A stretch of 64,000 bases of DNA from Gammaproteobacteria bacterium (GTDB lineage: Bacteria; Pseudomonadota; Gammaproteobacteria; Xanthomonadales; Wenzhouxiangellaceae). Within the stretch, counting starts at the first letter, position 1, and every line of letters begins with the position of its first letter. Made by a program: the position numbers and the translations under genes. The notes below the pieces were generated by a model that searched no databases, was not told the origin of the DNA, and saw only the letters and a program-made list of their open reading frames with translations. The DNA lies in assembly GCA_003565625.1 (NCBI GenBank), contig PXBD01000030.1, positions 1 through 64,000 on the forward strand, written 5' to 3'. Below are positions 6,946 through 15,974 of the stretch, in pieces.

Positions 6946-8760
6946 ATGCCTACCATTCTTTTGCTGACCCGATGGGCCTTCGCGCCGCTGTTGCTGGTGA
7001 CCGCGCTTGCGTGTGTCGCCGGCGAGCCCGGTACTGGGCCCGAGCGCGCCAGTCCGTCGTTCAGCGTGACGCTCACCCCCGAGGCCTTCGCCGAGATGCA
7101 GGCCATGGGAATGGAGACACCGCTGCTGGGACGGCTGTACGTGATCATCGCCCGAGTCGAGGACGTCGAGGACGTCAAGGACGCCGATGATAACGAGGCG
7201 ACAGAGCTGGTCGAGCCGCGCCGCAAGGTCAACGTCACCGGGGTTCCTTTCTGGGGGATGAATGTTCGGGACGTGGACGCCGGTGACACGCTCCGCCTTG
7301 TTCCCGGTGACGCGGGGGTGCGGGGCTATCCGCTGACGGATCTGTCCGAGTTGCCCGAAGGCGACTACCGGATTCAGGCCCTGCTCAGTTCATGGACCAC
7401 GTTCCACCGGGCCGACGGCCATGTGCTGGAGATGCACCGCGAGACCGGCGAAGGACAGAACCCCTGGATCTCTCCGGGGAATGTTCATTCCGAGCCGGTG
7501 ACCATGCGCCTCGGGCCCGAACGTTTTGCCGAAGGCCTGGACGAGCTGGCCCTGACCCTAGACCAGGTTATTGCGCCGATCCAGCCCCTTCGGGAGGGAG
7601 AAGCACTGGAACTCGGAAACCCGCGCGACACCGAGCACGTCCGCTACGTGAAAATTCGCAGCGAGTTGCTTTCGGCGTTCTGGGGGCGGGATATGTACAT
7701 TGGCGCCAATGTCCTGCTCCCGGCCGGCTACGACGAGGCCAGCGAGGTTCACTACCCAACGCTTTTCCACTTGGGGCACTTCCCCGGTGACCGACCGCCT
7801 TTTGGCTTCACTCCCGGGGAAGAAGGGAGCGGGCGCAGCGAAGGCTTCGCCGATTTCTGGACCTCGGGAACCGCGCCGGGCATGTTCGTGGTCACGATCC
7901 GGGATGCCAATCCGTATTACGACACCTCGTATTCAGTGAATTCGGCCAACGTCGGACCCTATGGCGATGCGATCACGCAAGAGCTCATCCCCTACCTGGA
8001 AGCGGAGTTCCGGATGGTCGCCGAACCCTGGTCCCGGGTACTGGCCGGTGGCTCCACCGGCGGCTGGGAAGCCCTGGCCCTGCAGATCTTCCATCCGGCC
8101 TTTTTTGGCGGAACCTGGGCCTGGTGCCCCGATTCGGTGGACTTTCACGCCTACCAGATCGTGAACATCTACGAGGATGAAAATGCCTACGAACTGGACC
8201 GGGGCTGGATCACGGTCGAGCGACCGAGCAACCGGCGCTCCGACGGGAACATCCAGTTCACGATGCGTCAGGAGGGGCACTTCGAACTGGCGGTTGGGGA
8301 CCGGAGCCGCTCCGGCGGACAATGGGCGATCTGGGAGGCAGCCCACGGTCCGGTGGGCGACGATGGTTATCCACGCCCGATCTGGAACCACGAGACCGGG
8401 GTCATTGACCACCAGACAGCGGAATACTGGCGCGAAAACTTCGATCTCCACCACCATCTCCGCGAAAACTGGTCGCGCATCGGCCCCGACCTGGCTGGGA
8501 AGATTCACATCGCGACCGGGGACATGGACTCGTATTATCTGGAGCTGGCCGTCTATCGCCTGGAAGAGTTCCTCGACGCGGTTGCCGATCCCCCGGCCGC
8601 GGCACGGGTGGAGTACGGGCGGCGGCAACCCCACTGCTGGCTCGGCGAAGCCCCCGAGCGCCCCGGCGAGGAAATCAACTACCGGGAGTTTGTCGAGGAA
8701 GTCGCCACCTACCTGGCCAACCGCGCGCCGGAAGGGGCGCCGATGGCGTGGTCGCGCTGA
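6946..8760 (+). CDS. Exported esterase-like alpha/beta hydrolase
   Basis: 604 residues. The start at 6946 gives a hydrophobic leader ending in ALACVAG, which could be a lipoprotein signal, although the lipobox (A-L-A-C) is weak. An N-terminal beta-rich domain (about 30-210) precedes an alpha/beta-hydrolase of the putative-esterase (Fes/EstA) type: NVLLPAGYDEA, HYPTLFHLGHFPGDRPPFGF, and the nucleophile elbow LAGGSTGGWEALALQ with Ser in GxSxG form. The GDMDSYYLELAV segment could hold the acidic residue and the late PHCWLG segment the catalytic His. It lies 28 nt after the amidohydrolase gene on the same strand, suggesting joint transcription. Substrate unknown. Confidence 0.78.
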   Translation: MPTILLLTRWAFAPLLLVTALACVAGEPGTGPERASPSFSVTLTPEAFAEMQAMGMETPLLGRLYVIIARVEDVEDVKDADDNEATELVEPRRKVNVTGVPFWGMNVRDVDAGDTLRLVPGDAGVRGYPLTDLSELPEGDYRIQALLSSWTTFHRADGHVLEMHRETGEGQNPWISPGNVHSEPVTMRLGPERFAEGLDELALTLDQVIAPIQPLREGEALELGNPRDTEHVRYVKIRSELLSAFWGRDMYIGANVLLPAGYDEASEVHYPTLFHLGHFPGDRPPFGFTPGEEGSGRSEGFADFWTSGTAPGMFVVTIRDANPYYDTSYSVNSANVGPYGDAITQELIPYLEAEFRMVAEPWSRVLAGGSTGGWEALALQIFHPAFFGGTWAWCPDSVDFHAYQIVNIYEDENAYELDRGWITVERPSNRRSDGNIQFTMRQEGHFELAVGDRSRSGGQWAIWEAAHGPVGDDGYPRPIWNHETGVIDHQTAEYWRENFDLHHHLRENWSRIGPDLAGKIHIATGDMDSYYLELAVYRLEEFLDAVADPPAAARVEYGRRQPHCWLGEAPERPGEEINYREFVEEVATYLANRAPEGAPMAWSR

Positions 8761-8906
8761 AGGTGCCATTGCCGACTTTCCCCTGATCATTCGCTGGCAT
8801 CAACCAACATCAGCCGTTTCCCAGGTGGCTCGCTGACACAATTTCCGATTCGTTTCCGTATGAAGGTCAGTACCAACTGACTACGTCATTGTGGAGACGA
8901 ATCACC

Positions 8907-10730
8907 ATGAGCACTTCTTCCGGCCGTCCACCTTTGCAAGGTGCATTGTGCGTATTGCTGCTGGCGCTGTGGAGCGCAGCGGCCCTGGCCACCCCGATCG
9001 AGCACAGCTTCACGTTCCAGGAGGTCGACTGGGCCAGCGGTGCAGTCGCCGGTATTGGTGATCGCGGCAACGGCACGATCGAGATCGAAGGCATCGAGGG
9101 CGAGGTCATTCAGGCCTTCCTGTACTGGCACGGCATCAACCGCGACCGCGAAGAGCCCTATGACAATCCGATTGTGGAGTTCGAAGGCCAGGCCTTTGCC
9201 GGCACGATGCTGGGTGACGGCGGCACCAATTGCTGGCCGGACCGGGAAAACGGCACCAGCCGTGCCTACCGCGCCGATGTCACGCAGATGATCCATGGCG
9301 ACGGCGAGTATTCCTTTACCGGCCTGGCCGACGGCACGGACGACAAACCCGATAACGCGCGTTACGACGTCAACGGCGCATCGCTGATCGTCGTGTTTCA
9401 ACCCGCACCAGGACAGCCAACCCGCGACCTGGTGCTGTTTGACGGCAACGATTCCTCGCACCCCGAGGGCCATCCGGAACAGCACGAAGGATGGAATGCC
9501 TTGCTCGGCCCGATCAGCTACCAGGGCGGCGAGGTCATCGCCGAATTTCACGTCGCCGACGGACAGTGGCACCCCGAAGACGAGCGTGGCGAGGGGGTGA
9601 CGTTTTCCACCGCCAGCGGCTCGATCACACTGCCTGATGAAGACCTGCTGTGGTCGGGCCGCTCGTTGCCCACCATGGGTCGGTCCCGGGCGCGCGATTT
9701 CAGCCGCTTCGAGGCGGAAGGTCGCCTGCGCCGGGGCCGTGGCCACCTCTGGGATTTGCACGAGTTCGAAATCACCGAGGCCTTCGGGGGTGTCAGCGGC
9801 GACGTCACCCTGGAACTGGAAGGCATGACTCAACCGCATGACTGCAAGGCCCTGATTGCGCTGGCCCTCGGACTGGAAGCCGGCAGCGCGCCGGCGGCTC
9901 CGGAAACCACGGCCCGGGTGGAACCGGTCCAGCCGGCACCGCCAGAGCCTGCGCCGGAACCCGAGCCCGAACCCCAGGTAGCCGCTACCGAACCACCGCC
10001 GCCAGCCCCGGAGCCGGAACCAGAGCCCGAGCCTGAACCCTTGCCGGAGTGGGAAACCGACCGACCCATTTTGGCGGTTGCCGAATTCACCAACGACGCC
10101 ACCAACGTCGGCTGGTGGGGCGGCGGCATCGGCCGCGAGCTTGGCAGCATGCTGGCCTCGGAACTGGCCGCCATCGACGCCTTTGTGATTGTCGAACGCG
10201 AGCGCATTGATCGGGTGCTGGATGAACAGGATTTCGCAGCCTCCGGCCGCGTCCGGCGCGATACCGCCGCGCCGATCGGCCAGTTGGTCGGCGCGCAGTA
10301 CATCGTCATGGGAACCGTCACCGACTACAGCGAGAACACCAGCCGCCGGGGCGGCGGCCTGAACATTCGCGGCCCCAGCATCGGCGGGCGCCGGGCCAAC
10401 ATCGGCATCGGTGGCGGTCAGAACGAGGCCTACATTGCGGTCGATGTCCAGGTCATCAACGCTACCACCGGCGAACTGGCCCACGTGCGCACCATCGAGG
10501 GCCGCACTCAGGACAGCGCCATATCGCTGCGCGGCAGCGTCGGACGCCTCAGCGGTGATCTTGCCAGCGAAGAAAACACCCCGGCCGGCGAAGCCATCCG
10601 GGCCGCGCTGATCGAGATCACCGATTTCCTGGAATGCGAAATGGTGCTGCAGACCTCGGCCTGCCGGGCGCGCTACCAGGAGCGCGAGACTCGGCGCCGT
10701 GAACGGACGCGCGATGCGATCCGGTTCTGA
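8907..10730 (+). CDS. Exported DUF3344-like / CsgG-like fusion protein
   Basis: 607 residues from the ATG at 8907, where a signal peptide begins (cleavage near AAALA-TP). Residues about 30-320 resemble the DUF3344-type extracellular beta-domain: FLYWHGI, GGTNCWPDRENGTSRAYRADV, DVNGASLIVVFQPA and LVLFDGNDSS. Residues about 332-381 are a Pro/Glu-rich linker. From residue 386 (RPILAVAEFTND) to about 580 is a CsgG/HfaB-type domain (GRELGSMLASELAAIDAFVIVERERIDRVLDEQ, GAQYIVMGTVTDYSE, VDVQVINATTGELAHVRTIEG). CsgG-type domains form or assist outer-membrane secretion assemblies, but many homologues are periplasmic with unknown roles. No lipobox is seen, unlike true CsgG. It is first of three co-directional exported proteins. 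Confidence 0.7.
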   Translation: MSTSSGRPPLQGALCVLLLALWSAAALATPIEHSFTFQEVDWASGAVAGIGDRGNGTIEIEGIEGEVIQAFLYWHGINRDREEPYDNPIVEFEGQAFAGTMLGDGGTNCWPDRENGTSRAYRADVTQMIHGDGEYSFTGLADGTDDKPDNARYDVNGASLIVVFQPAPGQPTRDLVLFDGNDSSHPEGHPEQHEGWNALLGPISYQGGEVIAEFHVADGQWHPEDERGEGVTFSTASGSITLPDEDLLWSGRSLPTMGRSRARDFSRFEAEGRLRRGRGHLWDLHEFEITEAFGGVSGDVTLELEGMTQPHDCKALIALALGLEAGSAPAAPETTARVEPVQPAPPEPAPEPEPEPQVAATEPPPPAPEPEPEPEPEPLPEWETDRPILAVAEFTNDATNVGWWGGGIGRELGSMLASELAAIDAFVIVERERIDRVLDEQDFAASGRVRRDTAAPIGQLVGAQYIVMGTVTDYSENTSRRGGGLNIRGPSIGGRRANIGIGGGQNEAYIAVDVQVINATTGELAHVRTIEGRTQDSAISLRGSVGRLSGDLASEENTPAGEAIRAALIEITDFLECEMVLQTSACRARYQERETRRRERTRDAIRF

Positions 10731-10779
10731 CCGGCGCGCAGAGCGCAAGCGATGGATTGCAGAGCTTAAGGAGATGACC

Positions 10780-13176
10780 ATGAAACACGGGATCGCATCG
10801 AGTGTTTTCGCCGTTGTGCTCGGCGTCGTGCTGAGCATGACGGGCGCGAGCGTGCTGGCCGCGCTGCCCCTGAACCCGGACAACCCGGGGCTTTCGGATG
10901 CACAGCGCCACGCTGAAATTCGCAAGAAGGCCGACTTCTGGGCCGAGGTGGATGCCTTGGTCGATCGGTCCCAGACCCAGCCAAACCACCTGGGACGCGA
11001 CCTGGGCACGATTGATGCCGCCTTCGAATGGGTGCGTGATCACACCCGACCGGTTCCCTACCGGGGCGTTTTGCGCGGTGCCAACGGCGTCCTGCAGGAC
11101 CGGCAGGGAAACAGCCTCGACCGCTCGCTGCTGCTGGCCGCGCTGCTGACGGCCCAGGGCCATGACACGCGCCTGGTTCGTGGCACGCTGGCCGAACCGG
11201 ACCACCTGCAAGCCCTGGAGCAAACCTGGCAGGTGCCTTTTGATCCGCACGAAACACAAGTACTGAGCCTTGATCGGTCGATCGAGCAAGCCATGGCAGA
11301 ACACGGGTTCGAGGAGGCCCCGGATGCTCAGGTCGCAAACTTCCTGACCGAAGCGCAACAACTGGAAGACCACTGGCAGTCGCTGCAAGTCGATCTGGGC
11401 CGGCTGCTGGCTGGACTGGTCGGGGACGAACTCGACCTCCGCCAACCGGTCATTCCAGCGCCGGATTCCGAAAACTGGCGCGATCACTGGTGGGTGGAAG
11501 TCGACAACGAGGGAGACTGGAAAAGCCTCGACCCGGCGCTGCCCGATGCTGTACCCGGTGCAACGCTGACCGACGGCGAGCAGCGCCTGTCCATCGACGA
11601 GTTGCCGGACGACATGCACCATGCGCTGGACATCAGCGTGGTGGCCACGGTCAGCGAGGGTGATGAACTGACCGAACATGTGCTCGTTGAAACCACTGTC
11701 TATCCCTACCAGCTCAATACGCCCATGGTTTCGATCACCATGGCGCCGCTGAGCGGCAGTGTGGTTGACCTGTTTCATGAAGCCCGGGGCAGCCTGAGTC
11801 CGGACGCCAGCCTGATCGACCAGTTCATGGGTATCGAGGAGTGGCTGCCGGTGATCACGGTCGATGAATACACGATCGTGGAAAAAAGCATCTTCAGCGA
11901 CGGCCGAATCCGCGAAGACGCCAATGAGGCGCCGGTCGGCCGGGCGTTCCGTTCCGCCGCCGGCGCACTGGGCGGGCTGAGCATCAGCGGACTCAGCCGA
12001 AGCGAGCCGGAGAGGCGCTGGGAAGCCTTGCACGTCGACCTGGTGCGGCATCGGCCCGGCCAGCAACCCGATACCTTTCGCCAGACCCGCTTTGACCGAC
12101 TGGACGACAGCTGGCGGCGGCCTGTCATGGCCGCTTATGGCCTCAGCGATGAAGACCTTCTGGTCTTCGGAGCCATTGCCCACGAGTCGCGTTTCTACCT
12201 GGACTTCTTCTCGCCGTCCCCGCACTGGTATCTCGATCAGATGTTGAGCGCCTTTCTCGGTAACGAAGAGCTTGTGGTGGCAGCCCTGACCGATCCGGGG
12301 TTTACTTTCACCGGCGACATGCTGGGCGCACTGCCGTTGATCCCCAATGAGATCTTCGAGTTTCTGACCCTGCGCAGTGCCGATGAAGCGTTTACCCGCC
12401 AAAGCGCCGCGGACCGGATCGGTTTGCTGGCGATCCACGAAGGCCGGCTTCCGCGGGACCGTCAGACCCTGCGCGGATACCAGACGATCGACGTCATCAG
12501 CCACCAGCGCGCACTGCGCGTGCCGTCATCCCCCGGGCTCTCACCCGGGCTGTTGATGAGCGTGCTGGAATGGCGCGCACTGGACGGTGCCGACAACGTC
12601 GAATCCGCCGCCCAGCAACTGCTGGATTCGGCGGACGCCAACCAGTGGGTGCTGCTCAAGTCATCCGGCGACTGGCGCTTGGTCCCTGGCAGCGCCAATG
12701 AGCCGGCACCGTGGGCCTTCGACCGAATCTGGGATCGGCAGCACTGGGTTCTGGCCGAACGAGCCGAAGATGGTTCTGCCTATCCGCTGGCGACCCAGTG
12801 GTGGGAAATCGACCCGCAGTCAGGTGACGTGCTGGCCCGCGACCTGTTCGGACACGGCGGCGCCACGCTGACCTGGTTTGCCCCCGCGCTGCAAATGCCC
12901 CTGATTGCCGCCAGCCCGGCCGCGGAGTGGATCTTCTGGACGTCTCTGGTCAGCGCTGCGATGTTTGGAAGCTGGGGCTTTCACGGCTGCATCGAGAAAA
13001 ACCAGAACGATGCCTGTTGTTTCGTCCAGCTGGGTGGGGGAATGGTCGCCGGCTTCGGCCTGGGTCTACTCATGGGCAAGCTGACTGCACTGTCAGCGGT
13101 GAAAGCCTTCTGGGTCGGGGTTGGCTTCGACGCGGCCTCGGCGGTACCCGATCTTTGCCATCTAGGGGGATCATGA
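10780..13176 (+). CDS. Exported transglutaminase-fold protein lacking the catalytic Cys
   Basis: 798 residues. AAGGAG at 10768-10773 sits 6 nt before the ATG at 10780, which decides the start over an ATG at 10774. A signal peptide ends near VLAA-LP. Residues about 70-255 look like a transglutaminase-like (papain-like) fold: FEWVRDHTRPVPYRG, QGNSLDRSLLLAALLTAQGHD, then DHWWVEV and SLDPALP. In active enzymes the nucleophilic Cys occupies the place of S112; H236 and D251 are retained. The rest is unrecognised until two C-terminal hydrophobic segments (FWTSLVSAAMFGSWGFHGC and VAGFGLGLLMGKL) that probably anchor it. It overlaps the next gene by 4 nt. Confidence 0.62.
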   Translation: MKHGIASSVFAVVLGVVLSMTGASVLAALPLNPDNPGLSDAQRHAEIRKKADFWAEVDALVDRSQTQPNHLGRDLGTIDAAFEWVRDHTRPVPYRGVLRGANGVLQDRQGNSLDRSLLLAALLTAQGHDTRLVRGTLAEPDHLQALEQTWQVPFDPHETQVLSLDRSIEQAMAEHGFEEAPDAQVANFLTEAQQLEDHWQSLQVDLGRLLAGLVGDELDLRQPVIPAPDSENWRDHWWVEVDNEGDWKSLDPALPDAVPGATLTDGEQRLSIDELPDDMHHALDISVVATVSEGDELTEHVLVETTVYPYQLNTPMVSITMAPLSGSVVDLFHEARGSLSPDASLIDQFMGIEEWLPVITVDEYTIVEKSIFSDGRIREDANEAPVGRAFRSAAGALGGLSISGLSRSEPERRWEALHVDLVRHRPGQQPDTFRQTRFDRLDDSWRRPVMAAYGLSDEDLLVFGAIAHESRFYLDFFSPSPHWYLDQMLSAFLGNEELVVAALTDPGFTFTGDMLGALPLIPNEIFEFLTLRSADEAFTRQSAADRIGLLAIHEGRLPRDRQTLRGYQTIDVISHQRALRVPSSPGLSPGLLMSVLEWRALDGADNVESAAQQLLDSADANQWVLLKSSGDWRLVPGSANEPAPWAFDRIWDRQHWVLAERAEDGSAYPLATQWWEIDPQSGDVLARDLFGHGGATLTWFAPALQMPLIAASPAAEWIFWTSLVSAAMFGSWGFHGCIEKNQNDACCFVQLGGGMVAGFGLGLLMGKLTALSAVKAFWVGVGFDAASAVPDLCHLGGS

Positions 13177-15446
13177 TGACGAATCCTGCACAAAATCGCC
13201 GCCGCATGCTCACCCGCCAGCTGGGTCGGTTGGCCCTGACCGTCATGCTGCTTGGTATCGGGCTGTCCGCGGCCCAGGCGCGCGATACGGTGTGGATCAC
13301 CGGCGATGTCCGCGGCACCTACCTGACCAGCGGCGAGGAGTCATTCCGGCCGGGCCTGGCGCGACTGGCCTCCCGCTGGGGCGGACTACGACGCGACCAG
13401 GGCTTGCTGGTCGATGGCGGCAACCTGTTTTTTGGCCATCACATGCTCGATGAATCGCTGGAAACGACCCTGTCGATACCCGACCTGCTCGGCTACGACG
13501 TGGTCCACCTGTCCTACATGGACCTGGCCTTTGGCATCGAGCCGCTGCGGCAATACCTGCCCGCGCAGTCGTTCGAGGTGGTCACCGGCAATCTTTTCGC
13601 CCGCGACGGCGAGGCACTTGCACCGCCATTTGTGATCCGCGAGACCGGCAATGAAACCATTGCGATCACCGGCTTGAGTGGGCTGGGCCCGCCCCTGGTC
13701 GACCAGCCCGCGGTCCAGCGCTTGCTGGAATGGGTGGAAGTGCGCGATCCGGTCGCCCAACTCGAGCTGCTGCTGCCCGCAATGCGCGCCGAGGCAGACC
13801 GGGTGCTGGTGCTCTATGCCGGCGATGTGGCCACACTCAGAAACCTGATTGCCAGCCTGGGTGGCGAGATTGACTTGCTCGCCGTCTCGGTGACGCCGTC
13901 GGGCAGCAACGAGCCGCTGCCCCAGGATGCAGCGGACGCGCGCGGTCCGTTCGGCAGCCGGGTTGTGCAGTGGGAAGTGCGCCGGAACCGAGTACGCCAG
14001 GCGCAGATCGACTCCAGCGCACGCGAAGATCGGCGCGTCGTGCAGGCACTGGAAGAAGCCGGTGTCCCCAGGGAGCCGGCCTTCAGCGAACACATGCCGC
14101 CACAGCAATGGCCGGAGGACGGGCTGCCGGAAGATGAACAGATCGCAGTGCGGCTTGGCGGGTCCAACCGGGCCATGGGCTTGAGCGTTCGCGGACTGAC
14201 ACGCAGCCGCCAATGGCAGTCGCAAGAAGCCCCCGACGGCTACCAGTTCCTGGTGCTCGATACCGTCGCCGAGAACCGCAAACCGCACGACCTGATCGCT
14301 CAAGACAACGGCCAGACCGCCATTCTGTTCGGTGACCTGTACGAGGCACTGGTGCTGCTTCATGACGATACGCAGGTGATCCCGCTGCACCCGGACCAGG
14401 AAGATTTCGAGGACGCATTCCCGCATTCCTTTGTTCTGTCGGCGCCGCGCACCCGGGCGCGGCGGGATTTCGTGTTTCTGATCCCGGAGGGCGAACCGGA
14501 GTCCCTGGTGCTGCACCATCACCACATCGAGTACGACCCCATCCTCATCCCGCTGACCGGGCCGGAAAACCGCCGCACTGGCCGCCGAGACCGGCGCCTG
14601 AACCTGCAGGACAACGAGTTCCTGTCGCTGGGGGTGATGTCAATCGAAGAGATGGACAGCGACGACCCGAATCTTCGTGTGCTGGCCGTAGACCTGCTAG
14701 GCCGCAGCAACCTGGTCCGTGAAAACCCGGCCAATCATTACCAACGGGGTAGCGATCCAAACGATCAAGGCCAATCGCCACGCATCATGCGCTACCTGCA
14801 CGCGGACCAGCATCTGCAGCTGGTCACGGCAGAAGGTCATGCCTACCTGCCGGACTGGTCGCGCAGCACCTTGCCGAGACAACCACTGTTTCTGCCCGAA
14901 CACCTCACCGGCGGACAGCTGGTGTTCGCCATACCCGAGACCGCGACAGCCTATGAGTTCGTCGCCTACTTTCCCAACATGGGCACGGCGACCGGCGGCC
15001 TGGCCGGCTACCAGAAGCCGATGCGGTTTCACGGATCCGGACAAACCCTGCGCTACGAAGACTATCCGGTGCTGATCGACTTCGAACTCGATACGCTTGC
15101 GGTGGTGGCCACCGCGGTCGAGGTCGTCGAGGAGTGGCCCGGGGTCCGGGCAGGCGCAGGCGAGCAGGTGGTTGTGGTCGATCTGGCCATCGTCAACGAA
15201 ACCGACGAACCCGGCTTCTGGGACATGCAAAACCGCGTTGGTCTGACCCTGGGTTCAGGCTCTCGTCAAACCAGCCCGGCCCTGACCGATCGCCATGGCA
15301 TCGCGCTGGCCAACCCGGTGCATCTGCCGCCGGGAGAACCGCGCCGGCTGCGCCAGGCTTTTGTTGTGCCAGAGCACGCCAGCAACGCTCGCATCGATGT
15401 GCGCGGGGTCAATGACAACCCCTACCGCGAACTGAGCTGGCAGTAG
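13173..15446 (+). CDS. Exported 5'-nucleotidase-fold (metallophosphatase-like) protein, degenerate
   Basis: 757 residues, start ATG overlapping the upstream stop (ATGA); a second ATG follows at once. Signal peptide with cleavage near AQA-RD (residue 37). Residues 38-300 follow the order of a UshA-type 5'-nucleotidase N-terminal domain: VWITGDVRGTYL, GLLVDGGNLFFG, YDVVHLSYMDLAFG, EVVTGNLFARDG, VLVLYAGDVATL. The metal ligands are mostly replaced: GD becomes GN (N84), the NHE motif becomes YMD (115-117), and the later LSH motif becomes LYA. The remaining 450 residues are beta-rich and unrecognised. It is probably a non-catalytic binding protein, last gene of the three-gene exported operon. Confidence 0.6.
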   Translation: MMTNPAQNRRRMLTRQLGRLALTVMLLGIGLSAAQARDTVWITGDVRGTYLTSGEESFRPGLARLASRWGGLRRDQGLLVDGGNLFFGHHMLDESLETTLSIPDLLGYDVVHLSYMDLAFGIEPLRQYLPAQSFEVVTGNLFARDGEALAPPFVIRETGNETIAITGLSGLGPPLVDQPAVQRLLEWVEVRDPVAQLELLLPAMRAEADRVLVLYAGDVATLRNLIASLGGEIDLLAVSVTPSGSNEPLPQDAADARGPFGSRVVQWEVRRNRVRQAQIDSSAREDRRVVQALEEAGVPREPAFSEHMPPQQWPEDGLPEDEQIAVRLGGSNRAMGLSVRGLTRSRQWQSQEAPDGYQFLVLDTVAENRKPHDLIAQDNGQTAILFGDLYEALVLLHDDTQVIPLHPDQEDFEDAFPHSFVLSAPRTRARRDFVFLIPEGEPESLVLHHHHIEYDPILIPLTGPENRRTGRRDRRLNLQDNEFLSLGVMSIEEMDSDDPNLRVLAVDLLGRSNLVRENPANHYQRGSDPNDQGQSPRIMRYLHADQHLQLVTAEGHAYLPDWSRSTLPRQPLFLPEHLTGGQLVFAIPETATAYEFVAYFPNMGTATGGLAGYQKPMRFHGSGQTLRYEDYPVLIDFELDTLAVVATAVEVVEEWPGVRAGAGEQVVVVDLAIVNETDEPGFWDMQNRVGLTLGSGSRQTSPALTDRHGIALANPVHLPPGEPRRLRQAFVVPEHASNARIDVRGVNDNPYRELSWQ

Positions 15447-15460
15447 CCGCTGAAGATGGC

Positions 15461-15964
15461 CTACGAAGAACGCCGGCCGCGTCCAAACACCACCAGCACG
15501 GCCAGCAACAGAGACAGCAGCCAGATGGCCAGGCTTTCGACCTGGCCAAAGCGCGGCTGGTAGGCTCGCTCCATGGCCAGTGGTCCATTGGCCTTGCGCA
15601 AGGCGGCATCATAGAGCGGTGTGGCGGCATCACCCACCCAGTTTTCAGGCACGCCCTTGATTTCCAGCCAGCACAAAGTGCCGTCACCGATTTCGCCAGC
15701 CAGTTCACCGACCTCAGCCGGAACCACCCGGTAACGGACTTCGTTGACATTGAACTCCTGCAAACGGTCTTCCAGATCAGCACAGCTTTCATTGGTTTCG
15801 GTCAGCAGCGTGTACCGACCCACAACCTCCCCCGGAATCAACAGGCCGGCAGCAATGGACAACAGCAGATAGAAGATCAGGAAGAAAAAAACCACCCGGA
15901 GCACAACCACGAGGTGTCTGCTGATGCTTTCGGTCCGGCTGGGAGACTGGTTTGGCTTCTGCAT
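15461..15964 (-). CDS. Small membrane protein of unknown function
   Basis: 167 residues from the ATG at 15964, which leaves 10 nt after the rhodanese stop, so the two are likely one transcript. One transmembrane segment near the N terminus (LVVVLRVVFFFLIFYLLLSI), a periplasmic-sized middle with two Cys (ESCADLEDR and TLCWLEIKG) and a second C-terminal transmembrane segment (SLAIWLLSLLLAVLVVFG) followed by Arg residues. I recognise no family. Two Cys in the loop between the membrane segments could form a disulfide. Its pairing with a periplasmic rhodanese hints at a sulfur- or thiol-related role, but that is only context. Confidence 0.6.
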   Translation of the reverse strand: MQKPNQSPSRTESISRHLVVVLRVVFFFLIFYLLLSIAAGLLIPGEVVGRYTLLTETNESCADLEDRLQEFNVNEVRYRVVPAEVGELAGEIGDGTLCWLEIKGVPENWVGDAATPLYDAALRKANGPLAMERAYQPRFGQVESLAIWLLSLLLAVLVVFGRGRRSS

Positions 15965-15974
15965 CGCTGGTTGC

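Noticed and set aside
10618-12504. 628-codon minus-strand frame opposite the transglutaminase-fold gene
   Set aside because: No signal peptide or family motifs, whereas the plus-strand gene has a ribosome site, signal peptide and operon overlaps.
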